A stretch of 64,000 nucleotides of DNA from Acanthosepion esculentum (taxonomy: Eukaryota; Mollusca; Cephalopoda; Sepiida; Sepiidae): the NCBI GenBank assembly GCA_964036315.1, contig OZ038510.1, positions 79,224,349 to 79,288,348 of the forward strand, read 5' to 3'. The notes under the pieces are model-generated. The model had not been told where the DNA came from, ran no database searches, and saw only the letters and a list, made by a program, of their open reading frames with translations. Numbering within the stretch: position 1 is the stretch's first letter; each line of letters begins with the position of its first letter. The translations under genes and the position numbers were made by a program. Positions 55,801 through 62,439 of this stretch are shown here, piece by piece.

Positions 55801-56678
55801 CGAGTGACAAAACTAATCTCAACTTGGAAATAATTTCAACTTGATTTAAAATCAAAGGTTATCAATTTCCGTAAATTCCTAAACAAAAAGCAATGAGTTG
55901 GTGTTAAATTTTTAATTTACTATTAAAAAATCCTTAGTAAAGATAATTCGGAATTCATTTTTTTCGCAATTTTCATTCTTTTTTGTTGCAAATGAATAAA
56001 GTGGTACTTTTTTTATTTTTTTTTATTTATTTTTATTCATTTAAATTTAAAAATGCAATGTTCTTTGTAGCAAGAAAAGTAGATTGCTTAGCTGTTTTTT
56101 TTTTTTTTAAATACTTGTTCAAAAGAAGCTGTTACTGGTACTTGAATTTGAAGTTGACAAAGAATTGAAATTGGTTAGCTTAGAAAATTTCAGGTGGGAA
56201 TCAAAAAATGTCAGGCAGCAGTGCAAAAAAGGTTCGGCGGTCACTACCAGAAATTAGTTTCAAGTTGAAATTAATTCTGCACCCCCACCAGAAACACTGC
56301 CTCACCTGGCCTTGTGATGTTGGTGATTGGACACTGTAGGATAGTTAGTGTGTGGCATTTAGACTGTTCCATTGGTCATCATCAGGAAGGAAACTCAGAA
56401 AGATGTAAGTTACAGATTTTTGGTTAAGACTGTTGAAAAATATTCTATGAATTGGTTAACATTTGAAATTAATCTGTTAATATATTATATATATGCTAGG
56501 AACCATTCTGTTTTCCCCAATTCAGCTATGGACTATTCATTCATGGATTTCTATCTAATACAAAACATTTGGTCTGAAACCAGGAAAAGTTAATTAAAAA
56601 AAAATCTTATTTCATCTTTCATTGTCTGTTATGTTCAACAATACCTGCCTAAAAGAGAACTTGTTGCTTATATATACA

Positions 56679-56726
<48 letters not shown>

Positions 56727-56991
56727 TATTTTTACAGTAAAAACCCAACATTTACCTCAACATAGGGTTAGTCTATTTCAAACCATTCTTCAATGGCTTT
56801 CGTCAATTCGTCAACCTGTACTATATATATGTGTATGTGTGAATGATAGGATAAGGATCAAATAGTAAAAGTTTATAAATCTAACATGTTTCCCTTTTAT
56901 TAAAACTTCATCAGATAATGAAATATGGGGGAGAAAGAAAATTGTGCTATTTTTAGTTTTTCTGTTAAGCAGACTTCACGTGCATCTGTCT

Positions 56992-57062
<71 letters not shown>

Positions 57063-59045
57063 CACACACACATGCACATACTATCATCCATAGACAAACT
57101 AGAATTATGATACGCATACACACATGAATGCTGCTTGACAAGACAGATGCACTTGAGGTTTGCTTAACCAATGAGAAATGAACAACACAAAAATTAAAAA
57201 TAGTGGACTTTTTTAAGAAATGCCTACTACATACACACGAGTACAAATATACATTATCATCCGAAGGACAAAAAACTAAAATTCTGATACACATAAACAC
57301 AAATGCTGATTGGCAAGACAAATACATGTGAGATCTGCTTGACCAATGAGAAACAAGCAACACAAAATGAAAAATAGCAGAATTATTTTCTCCTCCCTAT
57401 TTCATTCTCCGATGAAGCGTTAATAAAAGTGTAACATGTTAGATTTATAAATGTTTCATATTTGTTCTTTATTCTGTCAGATTCCAATCCATATTTGATC
57501 TATATTTGATCCCAATTCATATGTATTTCATATCTTTATAATGTTTTAAACAAAAAGAAAAATGTACTAGCAGATACATTTTCATTTTTTTTTTTTTTTA
57601 ACTATTTCAGTAAAGACAAAAACTTTACTACGCAATTAATAAAAGGTGAAGATCCTGTTCTACCTCCTCTACGGAAACCCCAGTCCAGTGCCTTTGTTGA
57701 TGTGAACAGTGATTTTTGTTCAGGCATGTATTTTAGTAAAACTTTATTAATAAGTCGAATTGTTTTGTGATAAGCAACTAATGGCAGTTATTTTAATTTA
57801 TTCTAACTTGAATGTTGAGCTTCACTTTTGAATTTGTTATTTTAATGCGATAGCAAGAAAGAAATAATTTTCTCTTGAGCAATGAAAATCTGTCTGTATG
57901 TGAACAAGTATTAAATCTGTCATGCTTGTATTTTCTTTCTCTTGTTTATCGAATTGTGATCTTTGATTTTCAGATCTGTCTGTTATGTCTGTAAAAGATG
58001 GGAGAACACAAATCGAACAATGGTTTTGTGAGGTACGTCCAGTTTTCTTGGTCAGATACTTTTAAAGGGACTAGAAGAATCACAGTACTACTCTTTGGGA
58101 CGTCCAAATAAATAAAATTCTTAAAAATAAATTTTATTTTGCTAGCATCATAGAATTGTCACCAAACTTATTTGAAAATTTTTTTTTTAAATTTATTTAT
58201 TTATTTTTTTAATCTTTTCTTCTCTTTTAATTATTTACCATTTTGTCTATAATTTGGAGAAAGATGTCCAAACATTTTGGAGTATCAGTGACTCCTCTTG
58301 AAGTTTGGTTTATTTATCATAGCTTAGGTACAAGTATGGAACACCCAGTGAGAATCAAACTCACTAGTTAGTCTTAAGTTCTCTAGCAGGACATACTTGC
58401 TAACCATTGTACCATGCTGAAGTGTCCATCCTCTTAAAGTTACAGACAATAGAATAAATTCACCTGAAGAAAGCTGTAGAATGGATGTGTCAAAAAATAT
58501 TTCTGTAGAATCATTAACAATCCAAAGAAGTACATTTGTTTCAATACAGCTTGAAATATTCTCACTGGTTCTAGAATTAAGTAAAAATGGTAAAATCTGA
58601 GTGAATCTTTGAGTAGTTAGATTAATTTAGTTATTATCTTTCAAAAAAAATAGATTGTTTCTTCCACTCGTTCAATATTAATCATATTCTTTCCTACTAA
58701 ATCTCAACACCTTTGTATGGGTGGGAGGCACTGGTTAGCCAGACTAAACTGGTTGATTTAATATTAATTAGTATTGAGTTCAATTCTCACCTGATGACAA
58801 AAAAAAAAATCAGTATTAAAAGGGTTGACATGTCTGATAAATCAACCAAGCCAGACTATTGCTAAACCCCTTACATACTAATTTACTAATTTTGCACTCA
58901 ATTGGTGCCACTTTTTTAAAAATGTGAATCTTTTTATTTTTTTTTTCTTCGCCATTGATCTTCAATTAATAAACTGAAGTAAATTTTATAATTTTATTAA
59001 AAAAAAAAAAGCAGGAAAATAATGCATACATAACCTAAATGATTT

Positions 59046-59093
<48 letters not shown>

Positions 59094-59102
59094 TAATTAT
59101 AA

Positions 59103-59135
<33 letters not shown>

Positions 59136-59375
59136 AATAACGTATAATTTATAATTATATATATTATAATTATGTGTGTGTGTGTGTATATATATATATA
59201 TTACATTACATTGCTACACAAAAACTTTCATGTTTGAAACTGAAAATTGTTCCTATTCATTAGGTGATGTTTAGTAACTTATGGTGAAAAAGATTTACTT
59301 TTGAAAACATTATTATTGCAGTGAGCACTATTTTATTAACATTAGTACTCAATATTATATATATTCATTTTTATT

Positions 59376-59428
<53 letters not shown>

Positions 59429-59671
59429 TTGTGTATTTAGGCAGCAATCCTTCTTTCATGCACATTTCATTAAAAACGACTGACAAAGCACCTTGTCAGT
59501 CATTTTTAATGAAATGTGCATATATATAATCTTCACAATCTTAACAGTAGGTTATACATATTTAAATTTTACAATAGTCAGTTTTCAATCTGTCCTTGAC
59601 TATTGCCAAGTGCATGAAACTGAGAATTGTACCAAATGATGAGAATTAAAATGCATATTTATTATTTGTGT

Positions 59672-59738
<67 letters not shown>

Positions 59739-60254
59739 AGCTCAAAAGTTTGAGGCTACCTCTTGTAATTTTTTAAAAATTGGCCCCAAAAGTAGTTGTT
59801 TCATACTTTTAAATAAGAGAAAATTAGTATACATGGTTAAAAGTGAGACATGATTTTTTATTAGGGATTTTATGTTAAAAAGAAAAAAAAAGATTTAATG
59901 ATTAAACATCCTCAAATGTTTGGCATTCCTTGCAAAAGTTTCTCAAACTATAAGTTTGATAATTAATTCCATTCTTTTTTCAATCACTCTTAGAGATCTT
60001 TTTCATTTTTTTTTTTTTCTCTTCTGTCAAATTTTTCTGATGCTAATTCTGGGAGTGGCCTCAAACTTTTGAACTGCTGTGTGTGTGTGTGTATATATTT
60101 AAACTTGAATGATGTTTTAATTTGAACTCTTTATTTCTATTGCAACTTTAAACTGGTTTGTTTCTCTTTTAGGATGGTGCGTTTGTCTTGAATCGAACAC
60201 TTATTGTCCCTGAAAGTGCTCTTGTTATCGGACAGGCTACATTTGTCAATATCG
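32155..60254 (+). CDS. ITFG1: ITFG1 (TIP/LINKIN), FG-GAP propeller protein (5' part, 7 coding exons)
   Basis: The family product is a type I membrane or secreted glycoprotein with an integrin-alpha-like FG-GAP beta-propeller, implicated in cell adhesion (LINKIN) and T-cell modulation (TIP). Seven exons join in consistent phase to 260 codons out of about 610 in the family. Residues 1-18 are a signal peptide (MKILMLLAILFGVSKSHA). Four calcium-loop motifs of the DxNxDxxxD type are visible: D41-D49 (DFNADKHVD), D97-D105 (DFNGDVQMD), D152-D160 (DSNADMIAD) and D206-D214 (DVNSDFCSD). The last exon here ends in VIGQATFVNI, matching VVGQSAFADFDGD, so a fifth loop should begin in the next exon. The C-terminal half and transmembrane segment lie beyond 64000. 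Intron 1 is about 8.9 kb. The intron after exon 5 appears to be GC-AG. Confidence 0.94.
32324..33084. other. ITFG1 intron 1 start, A/T homopolymer-rich
   Basis: Long A and T runs, no transposon matches and no exon. Confidence 0.5.
33085..33430 (-). mobile_element. LINE family L tail fragment
   Basis: CACCCTAAACAACCCAATAA, AAGAACAGGAATTAAGAAGA and AGCAAGAATCCCGAAAAGAA are in family order. Confidence 0.75.
33480..33790 (-). repeat. SINE-B copy
   Basis: The block contains GTGTTGCATGCTGGGATTGT and TGAACTTGGGTCTCATGGTT, the latter an inverted tRNA-like head, and ends CTTGGCTACATGTCCC. The order is the reverse of 61700-62110. Confidence 0.75.
33791..34259. other. ITFG1 intron 1, nothing recognised
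   Basis: AT-rich sequence. Confidence 0.5.
34260..34450 (+). mobile_element. LINE family L tail fragment
   Basis: AGTAACCCCTTGCATCTTAG, then TAATTTCATTGCCATG is the sense form of the family tail. Confidence 0.65.
34890..35090 (+). repeat. SINE-C copy
   Basis: A tRNA-like head with B box TGAGTTCAAACTCC is followed by ATTTACTTCTGCACTGATGC and CCCAGCTATAGATTAAATCG, then CTTGGCAAGCAACTGC. Confidence 0.75.
35091..35369. other. ITFG1 intron 1, nothing recognised
   Basis: AT-rich sequence without identifiable repeats. Confidence 0.45.
35370..35560 (+). repeat. SINE-C copy
   Basis: The head contains GGTTCAAATTCCAGTTGAGT, followed by TTACTTATGTGCAAATAACC, GAAAGGTATGAATCCATCTT and CCTTGTTTGGCAACCAGC. 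Confidence 0.8.
35561..36279. other. ITFG1 intron 1, nothing recognised
   Basis: Slightly more GC than its surroundings at 35600-35990, with no protein or repeat match. Confidence 0.45.
36280..36504 (+). mobile_element. LINE family L tail plus (TA)n(GA)n
   Basis: CCTATCTGCTCTTCCTCCAA, ACCCCTTGCGTGATAGTGGC and CCTTGCTTGGGGTGATACGC form the sense tail. It ends in an A-run and TA/GA microsatellite at 36476-36504, as expected of a retrotransposed 3' end. Confidence 0.8.
36505..38021. other. ITFG1 intron 1, no supported feature
   Basis: A 92-codon frame at 37514-37792 (MLDLYDILVQSALSFDVHL and on) has no recognisable domain and no flanking splice or polyadenylation evidence. I do not call it a gene. 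Confidence 0.5.
38022..38764. repeat. Dispersed repeat of about 740 bp (copy 2 of 2)
   Basis: Same element and orientation as 23919-24660, including CAGGCCGACTCCGTGAGCAA and GTACAGAAAGTAAGGACCTA. Confidence 0.9.
38765..38960 (-). repeat. SINE-C copy
   Basis: GGTTGCCAACCAAGGCTGAA, TTCATACCTTTCCTAAGCAT and CAACTGGAATTTGAACTCTG, ending CACCTGCACATCC, are the inverse of the plus-strand copies. Confidence 0.82.
38961..39299. other. ITFG1 intron 1, short local duplication
   Basis: CATGGGAGAGTAGACTGTCT is partly repeated at 39168-39205 (AATGGGAGAGTAGACAGTCT). Otherwise unremarkable. Confidence 0.6.
39301..39765. mobile_element. Possible hAT-type MITE
   Basis: The right end inverted reads CAGTGATTCTTGAACTTTTT, resembling hAT ends. 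The left end (TGACTTCTTAACTTGGGGTC) is a diverged match. The flanks CTTTAAAT and CCTTAAAC agree at six of eight positions, which fits an 8-bp target duplication. Confidence 0.55.
40062..40214 (+). pseudogene. 5S rRNA-derived sequence with a 32-base insertion
   Basis: GCTTACGGCTATGTCATGTT, AACTGAAGTTAAGCAATATT, CCTAGTTAGTACCTAGATGG and GTGATAGCTTGGGAATAATA follow the metazoan 5S rRNA order from its 5' end to near its 3' end (ATACTGTAAG). The internal promoter block (AGTTAAGC, GATGGGTGA) is readable. About 32 extra bases (near GGGACGACTATGAG) split it and several helices are broken. It could be a 5S pseudogene or a 5S-headed SINE. Confidence 0.85.
40215..40390 (+). repeat. SINE-C copy abutting the 5S-like sequence
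   Basis: It starts ATGTGCAGATGGTGTAATGG, has B box GAGTTCCAATTCC, then TTCACTTATGTGCAAATACC and CCCAGCTATGGGTTAATTAA. There is no gap between the 5S-like end and this head. Confidence 0.82.
40391..41198. other. ITFG1 intron 1 end, nothing recognised
   Basis: AT-rich sequence leading into the exon 2 acceptor. Confidence 0.5.
41199..41432 (+). CDS. ITFG1: ITFG1 coding exon 2
   Basis: An acceptor TTGCAG and a donor AG/GTGAAA bound 234 bases, phase 1 at both ends. The exon encodes KQVKLLLSHQSEAPYIS, TNVVPADFNGDVQMDILL and YAEIYWGNGRFVDQ. It matches the human VVPGDYDGDSQMDVLL and VIFWGQN region. The canonical loop is residues D97-D105. Confidence 0.95.
41493..41748 (-). mobile_element. LTR remnant (left of a pair)
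   Basis: In minus orientation it runs TGCTGTAATGGAATGTCCCA to GGATACAACA, that is TG...CA, 256 bp. It is about 90% like 41837-42090. No coding region lies beside it. Confidence 0.75.
41837..42240 (-). mobile_element. LTR (41837-42090) with polypurine tract and internal remnant
   Basis: In minus orientation the LTR starts TGTTGTAATGGAATGTCCCA exactly after CAGGGGGAGG, a polypurine tract at 42091-42100. This identifies it as a 3' LTR. 42101-42240 looks like the 3' internal region (AGCTCAGGGG side) with no intact frame. Confidence 0.78.
42241..42450 (+). repeat. SINE-A 5' part
   Basis: The head has AGTGATTGTGAATTCAACCC, then GGGTAAGCAGTACTAAAAAT, AATAAAGGCTTCAGTTCAGA and TGTAGGTTACCCAGATGGAT. 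Confidence 0.78.
42451..42835 (+). mobile_element. LINE reverse-transcriptase C-terminal fragment (RTE-like)
   Basis: The plus strand reads EKRLRWNGHVEHSSGAI, then in another frame PGRPKMSWRELTERDRIKW and ENLHAAGQLPVRGPTD. This is the RRLRWxGHVxR...GRPKxTWKELTERD ending common to such LINEs. It has stops and at least one frameshift. Confidence 0.8.
42836..42985 (+). repeat. SINE-A 3' module
   Basis: ACTTGAGGATGGCCAGAGAG, AACGTTGTGATAAAAACAAC and GATGAGGACAATAATCTGAA form the expected tail, downstream of the LINE fragment. Confidence 0.8.
43025..43490 (-). repeat. SINE-B copy, nearly full length
   Basis: CAGTCACGATGAACTTGTGC, GGCACTTTCCAAGAGTAGCA, CATGCTGGGATTGCCTCCCC and GAACCTGGATCTTGAGGTCA are the reverse of 61700-62110. 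Confidence 0.82.
43491..44008. other. ITFG1 intron 2, nothing recognised
   Basis: AT-rich sequence grading into CT-rich from about 43850. Confidence 0.5.
44009..45311. repeat. Pure polypyrimidine tract, about 1.3 kb, (TTTCTTTCTTTTTCC)n-like
   Basis: No A or G occurs between 44009 and 45311 on the plus strand. The common unit is CTTTCTTTCTTTTTC with length variants. Long frames across it in several frames are artefacts. It lies in ITFG1 intron 2 in sense orientation. Confidence 0.97.
45312..46392. other. ITFG1 intron 2, TAA repeats and (TA)n
   Basis: A TAG/TAA-rich microsatellite lies at about 46012-46055 and (TA)n at 46365-46398. Nothing else is recognised. Confidence 0.55.
46393..46685. 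repeat. Long hairpin: 135-bp inverted arms, two mismatches, 23-base loop
   Basis: Arms are 46393-46527 and 46551-46685. They include CGAGACCCCTAACATAATTT and GGTGTCTGGACCCGC and their exact complements. The mismatches lie near TCCTCCG/TCCTTCG and AAAGCG/AAAACG. It carries no protein and looks like a fold-back element. Confidence 0.96.
46686..47245. repeat. ITFG1 intron 2 end with (TA)n
   Basis: A TA tract of about 58 bases lies at 46803-46860. The rest is AT-rich. Confidence 0.8.
47246..47297 (+). CDS. ITFG1: ITFG1 coding exon 3
   Basis: A 52-base exon after TTTTCAG encodes D, then NPTLLSEQLLDHPLVM plus two bases of an Asp codon, and ends at GA/GTAAGT. It corresponds to the family segment ending DEPLIMD. 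Its short length makes it easy for gene finders to miss; the phase fit on both sides supports it. Confidence 0.88.
47575..47995 (-). mobile_element. LINE family L 3' end
   Basis: The minus strand gives AYLACGTPLLIPVSLINI and TRLASRSHPFTVETVRCRHL, then YNLQLFKCNVNQHLQLP, the reverse-transcriptase C-terminus. The tail is nearly identical to 12585-12840, including the internal duplication. Confidence 0.85.
47996..48394. other. ITFG1 intron 3, nothing recognised
   Basis: AT-rich sequence. Confidence 0.5.
48395..48540 (-). repeat. SINE-C copy
   Basis: CTCAACTGGAATTTGAACTA and CAACACCACTACATCC give the inverted B box and head. Confidence 0.78.
48603..49230. repeat. GC-rich tandem repeat, two 290-bp units with decamer minisatellites
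   Basis: Units start at about 48606 and 48896 (GGTTGTGACACAAGGTCGG, TTTAACGTGGG) and share CTGCGAACAGATACTACAC near their ends. Each contains eight or so decamers of the TAGCTGGTCA/TGGCTGGTCT type. No coding or rRNA identity was recognised. Confidence 0.9.
49350..49530 (+). repeat. SINE-C copy
   Basis: It starts AAGATGTGCAGGTAGTGTAA, then GGTATAAATCCATCTCTTCT and CAGTTATGGGTTAAATAGCA. Confidence 0.78.
49531..50460. other. ITFG1 intron 3, possible ancient repeat
   Basis: 50050-50190 matches 28550-28680 inverted and 50380-50440 matches 29660-29720 directly. The stretch is otherwise AT-rich. Confidence 0.4.
50462..50545. mobile_element. Solitary MITE monomer with GTCC...GGGACAG ends
   Basis: CATCTGTCCTGTAATAGTTA to GTATTATGGGACAGAAATAG matches the monomers of 20289-20768. 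It shows that the unit is itself a dispersed element. Confidence 0.75.
50546..51801. other. ITFG1 intron 3, SINE-C pieces around an unknown block
   Basis: 50930-51010 and 51560-51650 (GAATTTGAACTCTGGTTGCC, CACCACTTGCACATCC) are the two ends of a minus-strand SINE-C. The 51011-51559 block between them is not recognised. Confidence 0.55.
51802..51873 (+). CDS. ITFG1: ITFG1 coding exon 4
   Basis: The exon completes the split Asp codon and encodes SNADMIADLFGESLDGKRK, then FWIG, ending at AG/GTAAAA. It aligns with FNGDLIPDIFGITNESNQPQ. The third calcium loop, D152-D160, is thus built across the exon 3/4 junction. Confidence 0.92.
51874..53399. other. ITFG1 intron 4, unclassified
   Basis: 52340-52740 is a GC-richer unknown block (GGTGATACTCCTGGGTCCGG, CTGGGGAGGCAGATTTAGCC). 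52740-53200 is pyrimidine-rich. No supported gene. Confidence 0.4.
53400..53875 (+). mobile_element. Penelope-like element fragment, second type
   Basis: The plus strand reads LPYVNSLSEKIQKICSPYNI, NMTKNCMYSILCSCCREYKN and ETNCPLS, then broken frames with EEHWRI-like GEFERISAYSRLRGPKPSIE. This matches the region leading into a GIY-YIG endonuclease (YSIPCSCGxVYxGET). The active motif is degraded and a short duplication (GCTGTAGGAGCATTGAAAA) interrupts it. Confidence 0.75.
54000..54305 (+). repeat. SINE-A, nearly full copy
   Basis: GTCCGATGGCCAAGTGGTTA starts the head, then GGGCGAGCAATAACCGAAGA, AGTAAAGGGTTCAGGTCAGA, GGCAGAATGGCCGAAACATG and GAGGATAATAGTCTGCATAT. Confidence 0.82.
54306..56867. 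other. ITFG1 intron 4, unclassified DNA-transposon-like and repeat sequence
   Basis: 54575-54640 (GGTTGTCGTCAACAACTTAC, ATTTGGTTGTAAGTCAGC) resembles transposon ends, and GGTCGTAGGTCGGCC lies at about 55183, but the ends do not pair well. 55200-55860 is GC-richer and unnamed. (TA)n lies at 56681-56720. Confidence 0.4.
56868..57452. repeat. Nested inverted-repeat element with TG/TA microsatellite core
   Basis: The outer arms 56868-56940 (TTTATAAATCTAACATGTTT, CTTCATC) and 57392-57452 (GATGAAGC, ACATGTTAGATTTATAAATG) mirror each other. Inner segments (GTGCATCTGTCTTG and CAAGACAGATGCAC) also mirror, and 57130-57210 is partly repeated directly at 57310-57380. Confidence 0.8.
57611..57723 (+). 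CDS. ITFG1: ITFG1 coding exon 5 (ends at a probable GC donor)
   Basis: The exon follows TATTTCAG and encodes S, then KDKNFTTQLIKGEDPVLPP, RKPQSSAFVDVNSDFCS, plus one base. The donor that keeps the family alignment gap-free is CAG/GCATGT. An in-phase GT six bases earlier (TTT/GTTCAG) would delete two residues of the calcium loop. Confidence 0.88.
57974..58032 (+). CDS. ITFG1: ITFG1 coding exon 6
   Basis: The exon follows TTTTCAG and encodes D, then LSVMSVKDGRTQIEQWFCE, with donor GAG/GTACGT. It matches the family's DLFLTTLNATTSTFQFEIWEN. The phase is 1 in and 0 out. Confidence 0.92.
58033..58330. other. ITFG1 intron 6, nothing recognised
   Basis: AT-rich sequence. Confidence 0.5.
58331..58435 (-). 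repeat. tRNA-like SINE head or tRNA-Ser-like relic
   Basis: Read leftwards, TGGACACTTCAGCATGGTAC, AATGGTTAGCAAG and GTGAGTTTGATTCTCACTGG, then GTGTTCCA give an acceptor-like pairing, D-arm and T-arm order with a long variable region. The anticodon stem is poor, so a functional tRNA is unlikely. Confidence 0.6.
58436..59457. repeat. ITFG1 intron 6 with several (TA)n and (TG)n tracts
   Basis: TA runs lie at about 59055-59091, 59119-59135 and 59385-59422, TG runs at 59103-59119 and 59173-59187. GCAGTGAGCACTATTTTATT at 59320 resembles 24706-24740. Confidence 0.75.
59458..59521. repeat. Short hairpin, 29-bp arms, 6-base loop
   Basis: TGCACATTTCATTAAAAACG and the rest of the arm pair with 59493-59521 with one mismatch around the loop AGCACC. 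Size and shape resemble a microRNA precursor, but a small MITE is equally likely. Confidence 0.9.
59737..60079. mobile_element. Tc1/mariner-type MITE, about 343 bp
   Basis: The left end ACAGCTCAAAAGTTTGAGGC and the inverted right end ACAGCAGTTCAAAAGTTTGA, then GGC match apart from two extra bases. It sits between a (TA)n and a (TG)n tract and contains no transposase. Confidence 0.85.
60173..60254 (+). CDS. ITFG1: ITFG1 coding exon 7 (last one in window)
   Basis: An exon of 27 codons plus one base encodes DGAFVLNRTLIVPESALVIG, then QATFVNI. It lies between TTTTAG and G/GTAAGC. It matches DGNFSVSTILEKPQNMMVVGQSAFADF. The last base G fits an Asp or Gly codon opening the next DxDGD loop. No further exon was recognised before 64000. 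Confidence 0.93.
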
Positions 60255-60544
60255 GTAAGCGACTTACACGATCTCTTCAGTTTTCACTTTCATCACTGTA
60301 CTTTGATTTTCTGCAAAACAATTTGATCAGTTTTGAAATTTACAAAACATTTTCCTTGTCAATGATTGCAATTTTTATTTTATTTATTTTAAAATTAGTT
60401 TGCTTCCTTTGTTGTTATTGAGTGAGATCAGTGTGCCAACAAAATGATACTGAGGTACGAATACATGAGGCCCACATGAATACACATGAGGGCATACTGG
60501 GCACATTCACCACAGCCAAGTGCATGTGATATGGTGATGGGTTT

Positions 60545-61530
60545 TGATAAAAGCAGCGTATAACTTTGCAACTGGGCCTAGAAATACTTTCAGGTCAGGT
60601 TACCCAGTTTTGTTTAAATGGTCTCCAATTGGGCTTGCTCCCAAATATCTACATGTGGCTGCCTCATCCTTCAAACTACAAATACAAATCTCTCAACCTC
60701 AGGCCCTGAGGTTCCTCCACTGTTCCTGTTTGTGAACAGAGATGCACAGTGCATCAACCTGCTAGGTGGACACGCCCAAATGGTTATCGTCAGTCAACTG
60801 ACGAGCAAATCTCTGGTACTGAACGGGAAGTCAATCTTAATTCATCAAAATAAAACATGTACAAGTTAACACCTCTAATCAATTAACATCAGAAGCCATG
60901 AGAGCCATGCCTGGTGTGAGGTAAAGGCATTTATTATTGTTATAATTTATTATTATTATTTGTGTGTTATGTTTCCTGCTTTGTATCCTGTAGAGCCGGG
61001 TCCAAACTATGGTCCTTAGGCCTTATAGGAGAATTGTCATTTAATTGATAGCACTTTTGGGATGTTCCTATTAGGGTGAACTTCTGGGCAACCTGTATGT
61101 TGATGTTACCTGGGACACTTTTAGTAAAATTGTTCATTCTTTTTTCTCACGAGGACCAGAGCTCCAATTACTATTGGTACAGTCTACAGTTATGGAGAGA
61201 ATTATTTGCCCCCATTGAATATTTGTATATTTTCTAAGGAAATGCAAATATTAACAAGTACTTACTGAATTTACCATAAATAGTTAATTCCACATTTTGT
61301 TTTGAATAATTCATGAATTTTTTAGACGTTTCAATATTCATAGTTATAGATTTTTCTAAAAATTGGTGCAATCCAAAATTATTCTCCCCCCCCCCTCCCG
61401 CTTTTGGAAATCTTAATTCATCAAAATAAAACACGTACAAGTTAACACCTCTAATCAATTAAGATAAGAAGCCATGAGAGCCATGCCTGTTGTGACAACA
61501 AGGTATTTATTATTATTAATTTTATTATTA
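60545..61530. repeat. Unclassified dispersed repeat, one long and one short copy
   Basis: 60840-60950 (CATCAAAATAAAACATGTAC, AGAAGCCATGAGAGCCATGC) recurs at 61420-61510. Both end in TTATTATT runs. 60545-60840 belongs to the long copy only. The 3' arrangement suggests a retroposon. Confidence 0.65.
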
Positions 61531-61699
61531 TTATTATCATTATCTCCTCAATATTTTCCCAGATGTGATCTTAATATCTGGCAATTAATGTATGAATAGT
61601 GAGCTCCAACCAGCAGCATTTGGTATCATTTCTTTGGCTCTAAGTGTTCATCACTTTCTGGATTGTTCTTGTAATTCCAAATAGTTCCAGTTGGGTTTA

Positions 61700-62110
61700 T
61701 TATATGGGCGCGTGGCTGAGTTGGTTAGAACGTTTGCTTTCTGACCATGAGATCCGGCTTCGAGTCTCACCATGGTCGATTTGTCAATAAAGTGACTTAA
61801 TGTTATTGGTTTGGAGGAGGCGATCCCAGCATGTGGCATCTTTGGAAAGTGCCTGAAAACCAAACGTTGTCAGTGAAATTGGTAAGATGGAACCCTTGGG
61901 AGCTGTTGGTAGTTGTGCTAGCATGAAGTCACAAGTCATCGTGACTGAGGGTTTGAGCATGCTGGCCTTGTTTAGACTAGATAACCCTCTCTCTCACAGA
62001 AACTATAACTGAGATCCACTCAGCGTAGTTGCAGTATAAACCACAGGTGTGCTCTGTGGGTTTTAAACAAACACAAATGTGCCTGAGCAGGCATCTGCAG
62101 TGGGGATTAA
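61700..62110 (+). repeat. SINE-B, best full copy with tRNA-like head
   Basis: The head runs GGGCGCGTGGCTGAGTTGGT, GACCATGAGATCCGGCTTCG, AGTCTCACCATGG. The body has GGCGATCCCAGCATGTGGCA and CTCAGCGTAGTTGCAGTATA and ends GCATCTGCAGTGGGGATTAA. The head has A-box and B-box-like motifs but does not fold as an intact tRNA. Confidence 0.82.
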
Positions 62111-62224
62111 CTAGTCACCTTAATAGACAAAAACCATCTTAAGTCATACCGACAATCTACCCATGTCCAAAAAGAAATGACACTTATTGCATAATGAAAA
62201 TTTTTTTTCTATACAAGCTATCTT

Positions 62225-62335
62225 CTTAGTCTGTCTATATTTCTGAGATGAGGTATTATGTACAGTATTTACATTAGTCGGACTATTGTCCTCATCTTTG
62301 TCGCTATATTTGTCACAACGTTTCGGCCGTTAACA
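62225..62335 (-). repeat. SINE-A 3' module
   Basis: CTGTCTATATTTCTGAGATG, GGACTATTGTCCTCATCTTT and CAACGTTTCGGCCGTT are the inverted tail. Confidence 0.82.
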
Positions 62336-62439
62336 AAACAAAATCTATTAACTTAAAATGGTTTGATTATTGATCAAGTCCTTGATTTATTATTAAAACA
62401 ATTATTGCAGCAATATTTTTTGTTTTATATAACCTTACA

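Noticed and set aside
55222..55855. Minus-strand frames of 87 and 94 codons
   Set aside because: Separated by stops, no motif I recognise. Probably an old repeat and not called as a gene.
57511..57717. Alternative exon 5 end at 57717 using a GT donor
   Set aside because: It keeps phase but deletes two residues from the calcium loop, and TTT/GTTCAG is a weak donor. Kept only as a possible minor isoform.
61180..61400. Tc1-like ends around GAATTATTTGCCCCC
   Set aside because: The second occurrence (AAATTATTCTCCCCCC) is in direct, not inverted, orientation, so no element boundary is supported.
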